Below are positions 43,758 to 51,731 of a stretch of 64,000 bases of DNA, in pieces. The stretch is taken from positions 496,001 to 560,000 of the forward strand of contig JADKIA010000004.1 in NCBI GenBank assembly GCA_016721465.1. The letters run 5' to 3'. This DNA is from Ideonella sp. (GTDB lineage: Bacteria; Pseudomonadota; Gammaproteobacteria; Burkholderiales; Burkholderiaceae_C). The first letter of the stretch is position 1, and each line of letters starts with the position of its first letter. A model generated the notes under the pieces. The model worked only from the letters and a program-made list of their open reading frames with translations. It was not told the DNA's origin and did no database searches. Both the position numbers and the translations under genes were made by a program.

Positions 43758-44508
43758 GGGGCTTCAGCGTCAACAGGGTGCCGTCTTTGAGGCGCGTCAT
43801 CCAGCGCTTGTCGCTGCCAACGGGGAGCGTGTAGCGTTGGCGAAATTCGTCCACGTCCACCAAGCTGGTCTCGCGCGCCCAGGTCAAGAACAGGCGCACG
43901 GTCTTCACGCTTGTGCAGCGGGTCAGTAGTTGCCCGAGCACGTCCTTGCGCAGGTTGCGCAGGCCATCAAACAGGTTGCGTGCCTCTTCCAGGCTTTGAT
44001 GCGTACCCACCTCGTACAGCATTTCAAGGACCGCGCGTTCCGGCACGGAGACCTGCAGGCCATCCGGCAGTCCCGGCGGGACCGTCAGGCTCTTCGTGGC
44101 CAAGGCGTCGTCAGACCAGTCGAACAGTCGAGCCGACACGTAGCGGGCCGGAAAACGCGTGGTGAACCATGCCGGCACGTCAAAGCGTACCTCGCCCCAC
44201 AACACCCACTGCTCGCGTGTCGCCAGGTTGTGCCGCACACCCTGCAGGGCCAATGCACTCTTGCCGCCGACGTGCAGGCCTGCCACGCGGCCTTGCAGGA
44301 GCTTGATGGCACCGTGCGCCTTCAACTCGTCTCCTGGGAAGGCATACACACCTTGCGCCAGCCGTATCAACCAGCCGCTGTCGGCATAGTGGGCCGCCAG
44401 CTTCGATGAGATCCCCAGGCGATCCAGTGCGCCCAGATCAAACGGCGCGCCGCGCGGCAGGTCGGACTGGAGCTTCTTGAGCAGGGAGTGCCTTGGATTT
44501 CCTGTCAT
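43750..44508 (-). CDS. abiEi: AbiEi-type antitoxin and transcriptional regulator
   Basis: 252 residues with an N-terminal winged-helix domain (LDRLGISSKLAAHYADSG then LIRLAQGVYAFPG) and the AbiEi family body (ALALQGVRHNL, VPERAVLEMLYEVG). It represses its own promoter and neutralises AbiEii. The ATG at 44508 lacks a visible Shine-Dalgarno site; the preceding bases are TTTTTCTAGC. This suggests leaderless translation or a start slightly further in. It is the first gene of the pair. Confidence 0.85.
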   Translation of the reverse strand: MTGNPRHSLLKKLQSDLPRGAPFDLGALDRLGISSKLAAHYADSGWLIRLAQGVYAFPGDELKAHGAIKLLQGRVAGLHVGGKSALALQGVRHNLATREQWVLWGEVRFDVPAWFTTRFPARYVSARLFDWSDDALATKSLTVPPGLPDGLQVSVPERAVLEMLYEVGTHQSLEEARNLFDGLRNLRKDVLGQLLTRCTSVKTVRLFLTWARETSLVDVDEFRQRYTLPVGSDKRWMTRLKDGTLLTLKPHG

Positions 44509-44625
44509 GCTAGAAAAATATCACCACTTCTAATCAATCGCAAGCAAGCCGATTAGATTTTTCGGCAAACAGAGCGCCTTGTATGAATTTTGCGTCATTA
44601 TCTAATCACTTATCTGTACGCGCAG
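44509..44625. promoter_or_regulatory. AT-rich promoter and likely operator of the AbiE pair
   Basis: 117 bp, far AT-richer than the surroundings. It holds three copies of one hexamer: CTAATC (44530-44535), its complement GATTAG (44551-44556) and CTAATC again (44602-44607). The first two form an inverted repeat with a 15-bp spacer. On the minus strand TTGCGA and TATTTT with a 17-bp spacer make a promoter candidate ending only 6 bases before the abiEi ATG. AbiEi proteins are known to bind inverted repeats in their own promoter, which fits. Confidence 0.5.
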
Positions 44626-45879
44626 TCATCCTCCGACCACGTGGCTCGCAACCGGATCCTTGGCTGCAACAGTCTTGTCGCCAGCCTCGCAGTCCATCAG
44701 GAACTGGACCCAGGTCAGGAGGGCCTCGCAGCGTTCAGAGTAGTAGGTGTGCCGGTCGTAGATACCCTCCACGCCCGTGAGCTTGTGGTTCAAGCACATC
44801 TCCGAGATGTCGCGCGGCACGCCGAGCGCGCGCATGTGTGACTTCATCGTGCTGCGCAGGTCATGCGGCGTGAAGCGGCGCACCTTCGGCTGGTAGTGCG
44901 CGATCCAGTAGTCGATTGCCTCGCGCACGGTGTCCTTGCTCAGATGGGTGTCACCTCCGTTTCGCTCGGCGCGGCTCCGTGCCCTTGCCGGCAAGACGTA
45001 GTCCGACCGAGAGACGTAGGTTCGGAGCTCCTTGAACCAATCGATGAGCACTGCAGCGAGCGGCACGTCCATCGCGGGCCCTGTCTTGCTTGCGGGGATA
45101 TGCCAAAGAGCCTCGTCGAGACGCACGTCTTTCCACCTGGCCGTGAAGAGCTCAGACCCGCGCACCCCCGTGCTCAGCAGAACGCGAATCGCCAGTGCGT
45201 TCGGCCGGCGCATCGGTGCGTTCAGCAGCAAGTGCAGTTCCTCGCGGGTCAGCATCAGGCGCTTGCGGACCGGCGGTCTTGGCCCCAGCAGTGCACTTAT
45301 CAAGATCCCCACGCACGGGTTCGCGTTGATCAGCCGCTTGCCGCAGGCGTGGGTGAACAGGCACTTGGCCGTGATGTGCAGGAGGCTCGACTCGCCCCAT
45401 GTGAGCTTGCAGTCCTCGATCAGGGCCACGATGTCACTGGATTCGACCTCGCGCACGCCGAGCGAGCCGAACCTGTTTTCGATCCGCTTGAGGTGTCGCG
45501 AGTAGCAGACCCTCGTGCTCTTGGCCAGCGTGACGAGTACCTTCTCGCGGTAGTCCTTGCTCAACTGACGGACCGTCCAATCCTTCGCGAGCGCGGCCTT
45601 CGCCTTGAGCCGCTCAGCGATCGGGTTCTTGCCTTGCGCAATTTCCGCCCGCTTGACCAGCGCCATCGTCCGGGCTTCGGACAGGCTGATGGCTGGATAC
45701 GGACCCAAGGTCATCTCTGGGCGCCGCGTACCGTGTCGATACCGCAGTACCCACGCCGCATTGCCCGCCGCCGACAGTGTGAAGATCAGCCCGCCGCCGT
45801 CTGTCATCGACAGCGGCTTGCCCGCCTTGATCCATTGTTTGAGCTGCAGGTCAGAAAGCAGCCCACCTTTGCTAGCCAT
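44626..45879 (-). CDS. int: P4-type tyrosine integrase
   Basis: 417 residues. The N-terminal 100 residues are the DUF4102 arm-binding domain of P4-like integrases (KPLSMTDGGGLIFTLSAAG, TLGPYPAISLSEAR). The catalytic set is complete: Arg240 (TGVRGSEL), Lys265 (ASKTG), His339 and Arg342 (HDLR), His365 (NHKL) and Tyr374 (GIYDRH). It should integrate and excise the element. It reads away from the neighbouring rng end, with its start 185 bp from the rng stop, the usual arrangement at one end of an integrated element. Confidence 0.92.
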   Translation of the reverse strand: MASKGGLLSDLQLKQWIKAGKPLSMTDGGGLIFTLSAAGNAAWVLRYRHGTRRPEMTLGPYPAISLSEARTMALVKRAEIAQGKNPIAERLKAKAALAKDWTVRQLSKDYREKVLVTLAKSTRVCYSRHLKRIENRFGSLGVREVESSDIVALIEDCKLTWGESSLLHITAKCLFTHACGKRLINANPCVGILISALLGPRPPVRKRLMLTREELHLLLNAPMRRPNALAIRVLLSTGVRGSELFTARWKDVRLDEALWHIPASKTGPAMDVPLAAVLIDWFKELRTYVSRSDYVLPARARSRAERNGGDTHLSKDTVREAIDYWIAHYQPKVRRFTPHDLRSTMKSHMRALGVPRDISEMCLNHKLTGVEGIYDRHTYYSERCEALLTWVQFLMDCEAGDKTVAAKDPVASHVVGG

Positions 45880-45923
45880 TTCGGATCTCCCGGTGCCGGA
45901 GGGGCAGCGGGCGAGTCGCCCGG

Positions 45924-45946
45924 CTGGTCACCCATCTGGTCACCCA
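45924..45946. repeat. Tandem 11-bp direct repeat upstream of the integrase gene
   Basis: CTGGTCACCCA occurs at 45924-45934 and again at 45936-45946, a 12-bp period. It lies between the integrase start and the presumed attachment site, where arm-type integrase sites or an operator would be expected. Confidence 0.55.
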
Positions 45947-45989
45947 ATCTTGTTGCGACCGGGTGGCACTCCACGACACCAGAAGACAG

Positions 45990-46070
45990 CTCTCCTACCG
46001 AAAATCCCTTGTGCGACAGGCGTTTACGCGTGGCAATTGACACGGGGTGAGACCCCGTGAAATGTCACAT
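45990..46070. other. Presumed right attachment site of the element, with hairpin
   Basis: The integrase lies on one side and the intact 3' end of the chromosomal gene rng on the other, so the junction should be here. A perfect stem CACGGGG (46041-46047) and CCCCGTG (46053-46059) with a 5-base loop lies just past the rng stop. It is enlarged imperfectly by TGACA (46038-46042) and TGTCA (46063-46067), the latter overlapping the rng stop codon. No tRNA gene is present. The exact core cannot be fixed because the other end of the element is outside the window. Confidence 0.45.
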
Positions 46071-47546
46071 CAAAACAATGTCGTACTGCTCCGGATTGAG
46101 CGAGGGCTCGGTGGACAGCGAGATCGGCTTGCCAATGAATTCGCTCAGACCCGCCAGGTGCACGCTTTCTTCGTCCAGCAGCATTTCCACCACGCCGGCG
46201 CTGGCGATGATCCGGAACTCCTTGGGGCTGAATTGCCTGGCCTCGCGCAAGATCTCCCTCAGGATGTCGTAGCAGACACTGCGCGCGGTCTTGACCTGGC
46301 CGCGTCCTTGGCAGGTTGGGCAGGGCTCGCACAGCATGTGGGCGAGGCTCTCGCGCGTGCGCTTGCGGGTGAGCTCGATCAGCCCCAGCTGGGTGAAGCC
46401 ACTGACGGTGATCTTGGTGCGGTCCTTGCTGAGCTGCTTGCGGAACTCGGCCAGCACCGCCGCCTGGTGCTCCTCGCGCGTCATGTCGATGAAGTCGGCG
46501 ATGATGATGCCGCCCAGGTTGCGCAATCGCAGCTGGCGTGCGATGGCGCCCGCGGCCTCGAGGTTGGTCTTGAAGATGGTGTCGTCGAAATTGCGAGCAC
46601 CGACGAAGCCGCCCGTGTTCACATCCACCGTGGTCAACGCCTCGGTCTGATCGATGACGAGGTAGCCGCCGCTCTTCAGGTCGACCCGACGCGACAGGGC
46701 TCGGGCAATCTCTTCCTCGATGTTGAACAGATCGAAGATCGGCCGCTCGCCCTTGTAGTGCTCCAGCTTGGCCACCGAGGAGGGCGAGTACACCGCGCCG
46801 AACGCCTGCAGGTCGTCGTACTGCATCCTGGAATCGATGCGGATGGTCTGCGTGGCGTCGTTGGTCAGGTCGCGAAGCACGCGCTGGGCCAGGTTCAGGT
46901 CTTCGTGCAGCAAGGTACCCGGTGGCTTGGCCAGGCCTTGTTCACGAATGGCGTTCCAGGTCTTGCGCAGGTAGGCGATGTCGTCGGACAGCGCCTCGTC
47001 GCTGGCGTCCTCGGCATTGGTGCGCAAGATGAAGCCCCCGCCGCCCTCGGCGGGATCGCCCGCCAGGTTGAGCATGCGGGCGCGAAGCTGCTCGCGTGCC
47101 TCTGGCGAGCCGATCTTCTGCGAGATGCCGATGTGGTTGTCCTGCGGCAGAAACACCAGCATGCGCCCGGCAATGCTGATCTGCGTGGACAGGCGCGCGC
47201 CCTTGGTGCCGATGGGGTCCTTGATCACCTGCACCATCAGCGTCTGGCCCTCGAACACCTGGCGCTCGATGGGCACGGGCACCACCACGTCGCCGCGCGC
47301 GGGATGGCCTTGATGGTGGCCGCTGCCATGCAGGTCGGCCACATGCAGAAAGGCGGCGCGCTCCAGCCCGACGTCGATGAAGGTGCTCTGCATGCCAGGC
47401 AACACGCGCGCCACCTTGCCGAGGTAGATGTTGCCGACCAGGCCGCGCTCGAGGTTGCGCTCGATGTGCAGCTCCTGCACCGCGCCGTTTTCGATGATGG
47501 CCACCCGCGTCTCCTGCGGGGCCCAGTTGATCAGGATGTCGTGCAT
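46065..47546 (-). CDS. rng: Ribonuclease G
   Basis: 493 residues, the usual length. An S1 RNA-binding domain (about 38-125, LVGNIYLGKVARVLPG) is followed by the RNase E/G catalytic part: TTVDVNTGGFVG with the metal-binding Asp, IIIADFIDM, and the zinc-link CEPCPTC. It processes 16S rRNA 5' ends and decays mRNA. It begins the minus-strand housekeeping series on the side next to the mobile element; its C-terminal codons (DIVLM) appear intact although the element is inserted immediately after. Confidence 0.95.
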   Translation of the reverse strand: MHDILINWAPQETRVAIIENGAVQELHIERNLERGLVGNIYLGKVARVLPGMQSTFIDVGLERAAFLHVADLHGSGHHQGHPARGDVVVPVPIERQVFEGQTLMVQVIKDPIGTKGARLSTQISIAGRMLVFLPQDNHIGISQKIGSPEAREQLRARMLNLAGDPAEGGGGFILRTNAEDASDEALSDDIAYLRKTWNAIREQGLAKPPGTLLHEDLNLAQRVLRDLTNDATQTIRIDSRMQYDDLQAFGAVYSPSSVAKLEHYKGERPIFDLFNIEEEIARALSRRVDLKSGGYLVIDQTEALTTVDVNTGGFVGARNFDDTIFKTNLEAAGAIARQLRLRNLGGIIIADFIDMTREEHQAAVLAEFRKQLSKDRTKITVSGFTQLGLIELTRKRTRESLAHMLCEPCPTCQGRGQVKTARSVCYDILREILREARQFSPKEFRIIASAGVVEMLLDEESVHLAGLSEFIGKPISLSTEPSLNPEQYDIVLM

Positions 47547-47621
47547 ATCACGATGTGGCGCCGATGTGCTGCATGCACGCCTGGCGGGATTGTTGTTCTG
47601 TGGACCGCTCGCCGCAGCAGT

Positions 47622-48251
47622 TCATCCGAAGCTCACGCGCGCGGCCTTCAGCAACCGGGCCGTCTCGTACAGAGGCAAGCCCATGATACCGGAGTGACTG
47701 CCCTCGATGCGCCGGATGTGGGCCGCAAACTGGCTCTGGATGGCGTAGGCGCCGGCTTTGCCGAACGGCTCTCCACTGGCGACATAGCGCGCAATGTCGT
47801 CGGCCGACAGATCGCCCACCATCACCCTGGATTCGCTCAACGCCGCATGCGCGCTGTGCCCCGCCCAAAGCGCCACCGCGGTGAGCACGCGGTGCGTGCG
47901 GCCCGACAGCGCGGCCAGCATCTCGATGGCCTCGTTGGCATCGGCCGGCTTGCCCAGGATGCGCAGCCCGACGACGACGGTGGTGTCGGCGCACAGGATG
48001 GGCCAGCCGGGCAAGCTGCGTCGGCGCTGGCGTCGGCGCGCGGCGTCCAGCTTCAAGGCGGTCACTCGTTGCACGTAGTCGGCCACCCGTTCGCCGGGAA
48101 ACACCGCCTCGAGGGCCTCGGCATCTTCCTCCGGATCGGCCAGCAGCGGCGCATGGCGCACACCCAATTGATCGAGCAGCTGCCGGCGACGGGGGCTTTG
48201 CGACGCGAGGTGGATCTGCTGGTGGATCATGTCGGTTTTCAGGTCACTCAC
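47622..48251 (-). CDS. maf: Maf-family nucleoside triphosphate pyrophosphatase
   Basis: 209 residues with the Maf motifs LASQSPRRRQLL near the start, the catalytic-region CADTTVVV and KAGAYAIQS. It hydrolyses non-canonical or selected NTPs (dTTP/UTP type for the YhdE branch) to monophosphates. The GTG at 48251 overlaps the rlmH stop (GTGA); an ATG seven codons further in is an alternative. Confidence 0.92.
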   Translation of the reverse strand: MSDLKTDMIHQQIHLASQSPRRRQLLDQLGVRHAPLLADPEEDAEALEAVFPGERVADYVQRVTALKLDAARRRQRRRSLPGWPILCADTTVVVGLRILGKPADANEAIEMLAALSGRTHRVLTAVALWAGHSAHAALSESRVMVGDLSADDIARYVASGEPFGKAGAYAIQSQFAAHIRRIEGSHSGIMGLPLYETARLLKAARVSFG

Positions 48252-48718
48252 TCGCGATGATAGGGGTGCCCCACCGTCACCGACCAGGCGCGGTACAAGC
48301 CTTCGGCCAGCTGCACACGCACGAAGGCGTGGGGCAGGGTCAGGTCGGACAGGCGAAGGGTTTCATCGCCGGTCGATTTGAGCTCGGGTGCCAAGCCGTC
48401 AGGGCCGCCCACCAGCAAGGCCACATCGCGTCCATCGCCCAGCCAGAAGCGCAGCCGCTCGGCCAGCTGCATGGTGGTTCGGCGCGTGCCGTGCTCGTCC
48501 AGCACCACGCGGCGCGCCCCTTTTGGAATCGCCGCCTCGATGCGCAGCGCCTCGGCCGCCATCATCTGCGCAGCGGTCTTGCCAGACGTACGGGGCTCGG
48601 CCTTGATGGCCTTGCAGTCCAGCTTCAGTTCGGGCGGAAAGCGCTTGGCGAAGTCCTCATAGGCCGCGTCCGCCCAAGCGGGCAGACGCTGGCCCACGGT
48701 GACAAGCACCAGGCGCAT
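48248..48718 (-). CDS. rlmH: 23S rRNA pseudouridine-1915 N3-methyltransferase RlmH
   Basis: 156 residues, the standard length. SPOUT-fold methyltransferase with VLDEHGTRRTTMQLAERL and the SAM-binding LLVGGPDGL knot segment, ending in the conserved GHPYHRE. It methylates pseudouridine 1915 in helix 69 of 23S rRNA. It lies between rsfS and maf, as in many Burkholderiales. Confidence 0.96.
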   Translation of the reverse strand: MRLVLVTVGQRLPAWADAAYEDFAKRFPPELKLDCKAIKAEPRTSGKTAAQMMAAEALRIEAAIPKGARRVVLDEHGTRRTTMQLAERLRFWLGDGRDVALLVGGPDGLAPELKSTGDETLRLSDLTLPHAFVRVQLAEGLYRAWSVTVGHPYHRE

Positions 48719-48736
48719 GCTGGCTCCGGCGGTCGA

Positions 48737-49504
48737 TCAGCCGCGCGACGGCGTCCTGCGCGTACCGGGCCGCTTGGTGGCAGGGCCCGGCTTGGCCTTC
48801 TTCACGGGCGCGTTGACCACCAAGGTCTTGATCGGTGCCGAGCGCGCTGGTGCGGTGCTTTTCGCCGACGCTGCCTTTTTCGCCGGCGCAGCGCGTTTGG
48901 CAGAGGCCGATGGTGTGGCCGACTTGGTCGTCGCCCTCACTGGAGCGCTCCTTGCACTGCGTCGAGCGTCTGTCTTGGCGGCCGGCTTCTTGGCCGCAGC
49001 GGGCGGTGCGGCGACCTTCTTGGCAGCTGCTTTCTTGGCAGGTGCTTGCTTGGCAGGTGCTTGCTTGGCCGATGCCTTCTTCGCGACCGCTTTGTTCGGC
49101 TGCGGCACATCGTCCTCGTCATCGTCCTGGTCCGCAGCCTTCACCAAGCCCTTCGGCCCATCGCCCAGCTTCATCTTGACGGGCTTGCCGCCCCAGATTT
49201 CTTCGAGCCGGTAGTAGTCGCGGAACGAGGGCTGCATGACGTGGGCCACCGCAGCGCCGCAGTCCACGATGATCCACTCGCCGTTTTCGCCGCCCTCGGT
49301 GCTGAGCACGGGCATGCCAGCGGTCTTGACCGCATCACGCACGCTGGCGGCCAGGGCCTTGGTCTGCCGGTTGCTGGTGCCCGAGGCGATGATCACGCGC
49401 TCGAACAGCGGAGAGAGGTGCTCGGTGTTGAAGACGACGATGTCTTGCGCCTTCACGTCCTCGAGTCCATCGACGATGGCTCGTTGCAGCTTGCGGATGT
49501 CCAT
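48737..49504 (-). CDS. rsfS: Ribosomal silencing factor RsfS with a long basic tail
   Basis: 255 residues. The first 115 are a normal RsfS/DUF143 domain (ASGTSNRQTKALA, EWIIVDCGAAVAHVM, YYRLEEIW), which binds ribosomal protein L14 and blocks subunit joining. After an acidic hinge (DQDDDEDD) comes a tail of about 125 residues rich in Lys, Ala and Pro with repeats such as AKQAPAKQAPAKKAAAKK, like histone-H1-type bacterial proteins. Normal RsfS is about 105-130 residues. The ATG touches the nadD stop. Confidence 0.93.
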   Translation of the reverse strand: MDIRKLQRAIVDGLEDVKAQDIVVFNTEHLSPLFERVIIASGTSNRQTKALAASVRDAVKTAGMPVLSTEGGENGEWIIVDCGAAVAHVMQPSFRDYYRLEEIWGGKPVKMKLGDGPKGLVKAADQDDDEDDVPQPNKAVAKKASAKQAPAKQAPAKKAAAKKVAAPPAAAKKPAAKTDARRSARSAPVRATTKSATPSASAKRAAPAKKAASAKSTAPARSAPIKTLVVNAPVKKAKPGPATKRPGTRRTPSRG

Positions 49505-50146
49505 TCAGCTCCTGGGTCGCCCGGTGTAGAGGGCGTGTTGGTCAATATAGCGCGCCACGGGCTGGCCGACCAGTGAGGCAATCTCACGGCCTTCGGCGCA
49601 GCGTGTGCGGATGTCACTGGCGGCGATGTCCATCGAGGGCAGGTGCAGCACCTGCACACGGTGTGGCACGGCCGCCACGGCGGGTGGTGCCTGTGGGGCC
49701 TCGCCCGCCCGCGCGGCAACAGCCAGGCCGAATCTGGCAACGATCTCGGGCCAGTCGCGCCAGGTGTCGAAACGCCGGTACTGGTCCTGGCCGATCACCA
49801 GCCACCACTCGGTGCCTGGCGCCTCGGCGTTCAGCTCGCGCACGGTGTCGATGGTGTAGGTGAGGCCGGCGCGGCGCAGTTCGCGCGTGTCGACCGTGAA
49901 CCTGGGTTCGCCCGCGGTCAGCAGGCGCAGCATGGCCTCACGCTGCTCACCCGGGGCCCGCTGGCGGTCGGCCTTTTGCCAGGGCACCCCGGCCGGCAGC
50001 CAACGCAGTTCGTCCAGCGCCAAGGCCTGCAAGGCCAGCCGCGCAAGGGCGAGATGCGCCAGGTGCGGCGGATCAAAGCTGCCGCCCAACACGCCCACCC
50101 GGCGGGCTGGCGCATTCGTGCCGGCGGGTTCGGCCCCTGGGCTCAT
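49505..50146 (-). CDS. nadD: Nicotinate-nucleotide adenylyltransferase
   Basis: 213 residues. The nucleotidyltransferase motif GVLGGSFDPPHLAHL is near the start, with WWLVIGQDQYRRFDTW and the ISxTxxR-like DIAASDIRTR later. It makes nicotinate adenine dinucleotide in NAD synthesis. The ATG at 50146 is chosen because it overlaps the hemF stop (ATGA) and gives the family length; the longer frame adds a non-conserved Arg-rich start. Confidence 0.94.
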   Translation of the reverse strand: MSPGAEPAGTNAPARRVGVLGGSFDPPHLAHLALARLALQALALDELRWLPAGVPWQKADRQRAPGEQREAMLRLLTAGEPRFTVDTRELRRAGLTYTIDTVRELNAEAPGTEWWLVIGQDQYRRFDTWRDWPEIVARFGLAVAARAGEAPQAPPAVAAVPHRVQVLHLPSMDIAASDIRTRCAEGREIASLVGQPVARYIDQHALYTGRPRS

Positions 50147-51069
50147 CCAGCCGCCAGTTCGCCGGCCCAATCGCGTGGGCGAAGGAAATCGGTGTACAGA
50201 CGCGCCTCGGGCGTACCGGCCTCGGGCTTCCAGTCGTAGCGCCACTTCACGATCGGCGGCATGGACATCAGGATGCTCTCGGTGCGGCCGCCGGATTGCA
50301 GGCCGAACAGCGTGCCGCGGTCGAACACCAGGTTGAATTCGACATAGCGACCGCGGCGATAGGCCTGGAAGTCGCGCTCGCGCTGACCAAAGGGCATCTG
50401 GCGGCGGCGCTCCACGATGGGCAGATAGGCCGGCAGGAAGGCATCGCCCACCGAACGCAGCATCTCGAAGCTGCGCTCGAAGCCCAGCTCGGAAAAATCG
50501 TCGAAGAAGATGCCGCCGATGCCGCGAGGCTCGTTGCGGTGCTTCAGGAAAAAGTACTCATCGCACCAGCGCTTGAAGCGCGGGTGCAGCCCGTCGCCAA
50601 AGGGCTGCAGGGCGCCGCGGCAGGTGGCGTGGAAATGACGCGCGTCTTCCTCCACGCCGTAGTAGGGCGTCAGGTCCATGCCGCCGCCAAACCACACCAC
50701 CGGCTCGCGCCCGGCCGGCATGGCGGCAAACATGCGCACGTTCATGTGCACCGTGGGCACCATCGGGTTGCGCGGGTGGAACACCAGCGACACGCCCATG
50801 GCCTCGAAGGGCGCCCCGGCCAGCTCGGGCCGATGCGCGGTGGCCGAGGGCGGCATCGCCGCGCCCTGGACGTGGCTGAAGTTGCAGCCGCCGCGCTCCA
50901 GCAGGCCGCCCTCCTCCACCAACTGGGTCTTGCCGTCGCCCTGCAATCGCTCGCCGGCCGGGCGCGTCCAGGCGTCGGTCTGGAAGGCGTGACCATCGAC
51001 CCGCTCCATCGTCGTGACGATGGCCTGTTGCAGGCCCAGCAGGTAGTTCCGAACGGCTTGGGTGTCCAT
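50143..51069 (-). CDS. hemF: Oxygen-dependent coproporphyrinogen III oxidase
   Basis: 308 residues, the usual length. Conserved blocks: GGCNFSHVQG, VPTVHMNVRMF, WFGGGMDLTPYY, FFDDF and the C-terminal YVEFNLVFDRGTLFGLQSGGR. It converts coproporphyrinogen III to protoporphyrinogen IX in haem synthesis. The ATG at 51069 begins the family-typical sequence; the frame open upstream is not conserved. The gap to the acyltransferase gene is 11 bp. Confidence 0.96.
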   Translation of the reverse strand: MDTQAVRNYLLGLQQAIVTTMERVDGHAFQTDAWTRPAGERLQGDGKTQLVEEGGLLERGGCNFSHVQGAAMPPSATAHRPELAGAPFEAMGVSLVFHPRNPMVPTVHMNVRMFAAMPAGREPVVWFGGGMDLTPYYGVEEDARHFHATCRGALQPFGDGLHPRFKRWCDEYFFLKHRNEPRGIGGIFFDDFSELGFERSFEMLRSVGDAFLPAYLPIVERRRQMPFGQRERDFQAYRRGRYVEFNLVFDRGTLFGLQSGGRTESILMSMPPIVKWRYDWKPEAGTPEARLYTDFLRPRDWAGELAAG

Positions 51070-51080
51070 GGATCGTGTTC

Positions 51081-51731
51081 TCACTTGTTCAGGCGGATCG
51101 GCGAAGCCAGCTCGGGGCATTTGCCGTGGTGGGCCTTGAGGTGTTCGGCGATCAGCGCCAAGTCGGCATCCACATCGCCGCCCAGGCGGATGTGCGCGCA
51201 GACACCCAGCATGCGATTCGCGTAGTCGATGTAGGCCAACGCCAGCGGCACGTTGGCGTGCAGCGCCACCTGATAGAAGCCACTGCGCCAGCCAGTGGCC
51301 TGCGACCTCGTGCCTTCGGGAGCCAGGGCCAGCCAATAAAACTCGTCACGTTCGCGTGCCTCGGTCATGTGCGCCACCATCTCGCCCACCATGCCGCGCG
51401 GCGAGTTGCGCAGCACCGGCACGACACCCAGCCAGCGCATCCAGGCACCCAACAGGGGCACGCGAAACAGGGAATCCTTGCCCCACACCTTGGCCGGCAT
51501 GCCAATGGCCGAGCGCGCGAGCATCGCGAACACGAAGTCCCAATTGGACGTGTGCGGGTACAGGATCAGCACGCCCTGCCGCTCGGGCAGTCCATCGAAC
51601 TCAATCCGCCACCCCAGCGTCCGCAGCACGGCGGCGGCCCAGCGGCTGCCGCGCAGTTGCACCGACCGACCCGACAGGATCTCAGCGCTTGATGGCACGG
51701 TGTCCGATGTCGCGTCGGTACTGCGCGCCAT
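51081..51731 (-). CDS. Lysophospholipid-type acyltransferase (PlsC family)
   Basis: 216 residues. The PlsC motifs are HTSNWDF (catalytic HX4D) and PEGTRS. It lacks long membrane helices apart from a weak hydrophobic stretch near the acceptor site. It likely acylates a lysophospholipid or related lipid; the exact acceptor is unknown. The best start, ATG at 51731, lies inside purD and gives a 50-bp overlap. No good later ATG is available before the conserved region. Confidence 0.82.
   Translation of the reverse strand: MARSTDATSDTVPSSAEILSGRSVQLRGSRWAAAVLRTLGWRIEFDGLPERQGVLILYPHTSNWDFVFAMLARSAIGMPAKVWGKDSLFRVPLLGAWMRWLGVVPVLRNSPRGMVGEMVAHMTEARERDEFYWLALAPEGTRSQATGWRSGFYQVALHANVPLALAYIDYANRMLGVCAHIRLGGDVDADLALIAEHLKAHHGKCPELASPIRLNK

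Noticed and set aside
46041..46059. Hairpin after rng as a Rho-independent terminator
   Set aside because: On the rng strand the stem is followed by TCAATTG, without a T run; it fits the attachment-site region as well.
48737..49215. Plus-strand reading frame opposite rsfS as a gene
   Set aside because: It is the mirror of the Lys/Ala-rich tail, gives a Leu/Ala-rich pseudo-protein, and has no ribosome-binding site or family match.
50143..51336. Longer hemF reading frame starting at 51336
   Set aside because: The extra residues overlap the acyltransferase gene and are not HemF-like; the family start is at 51069.
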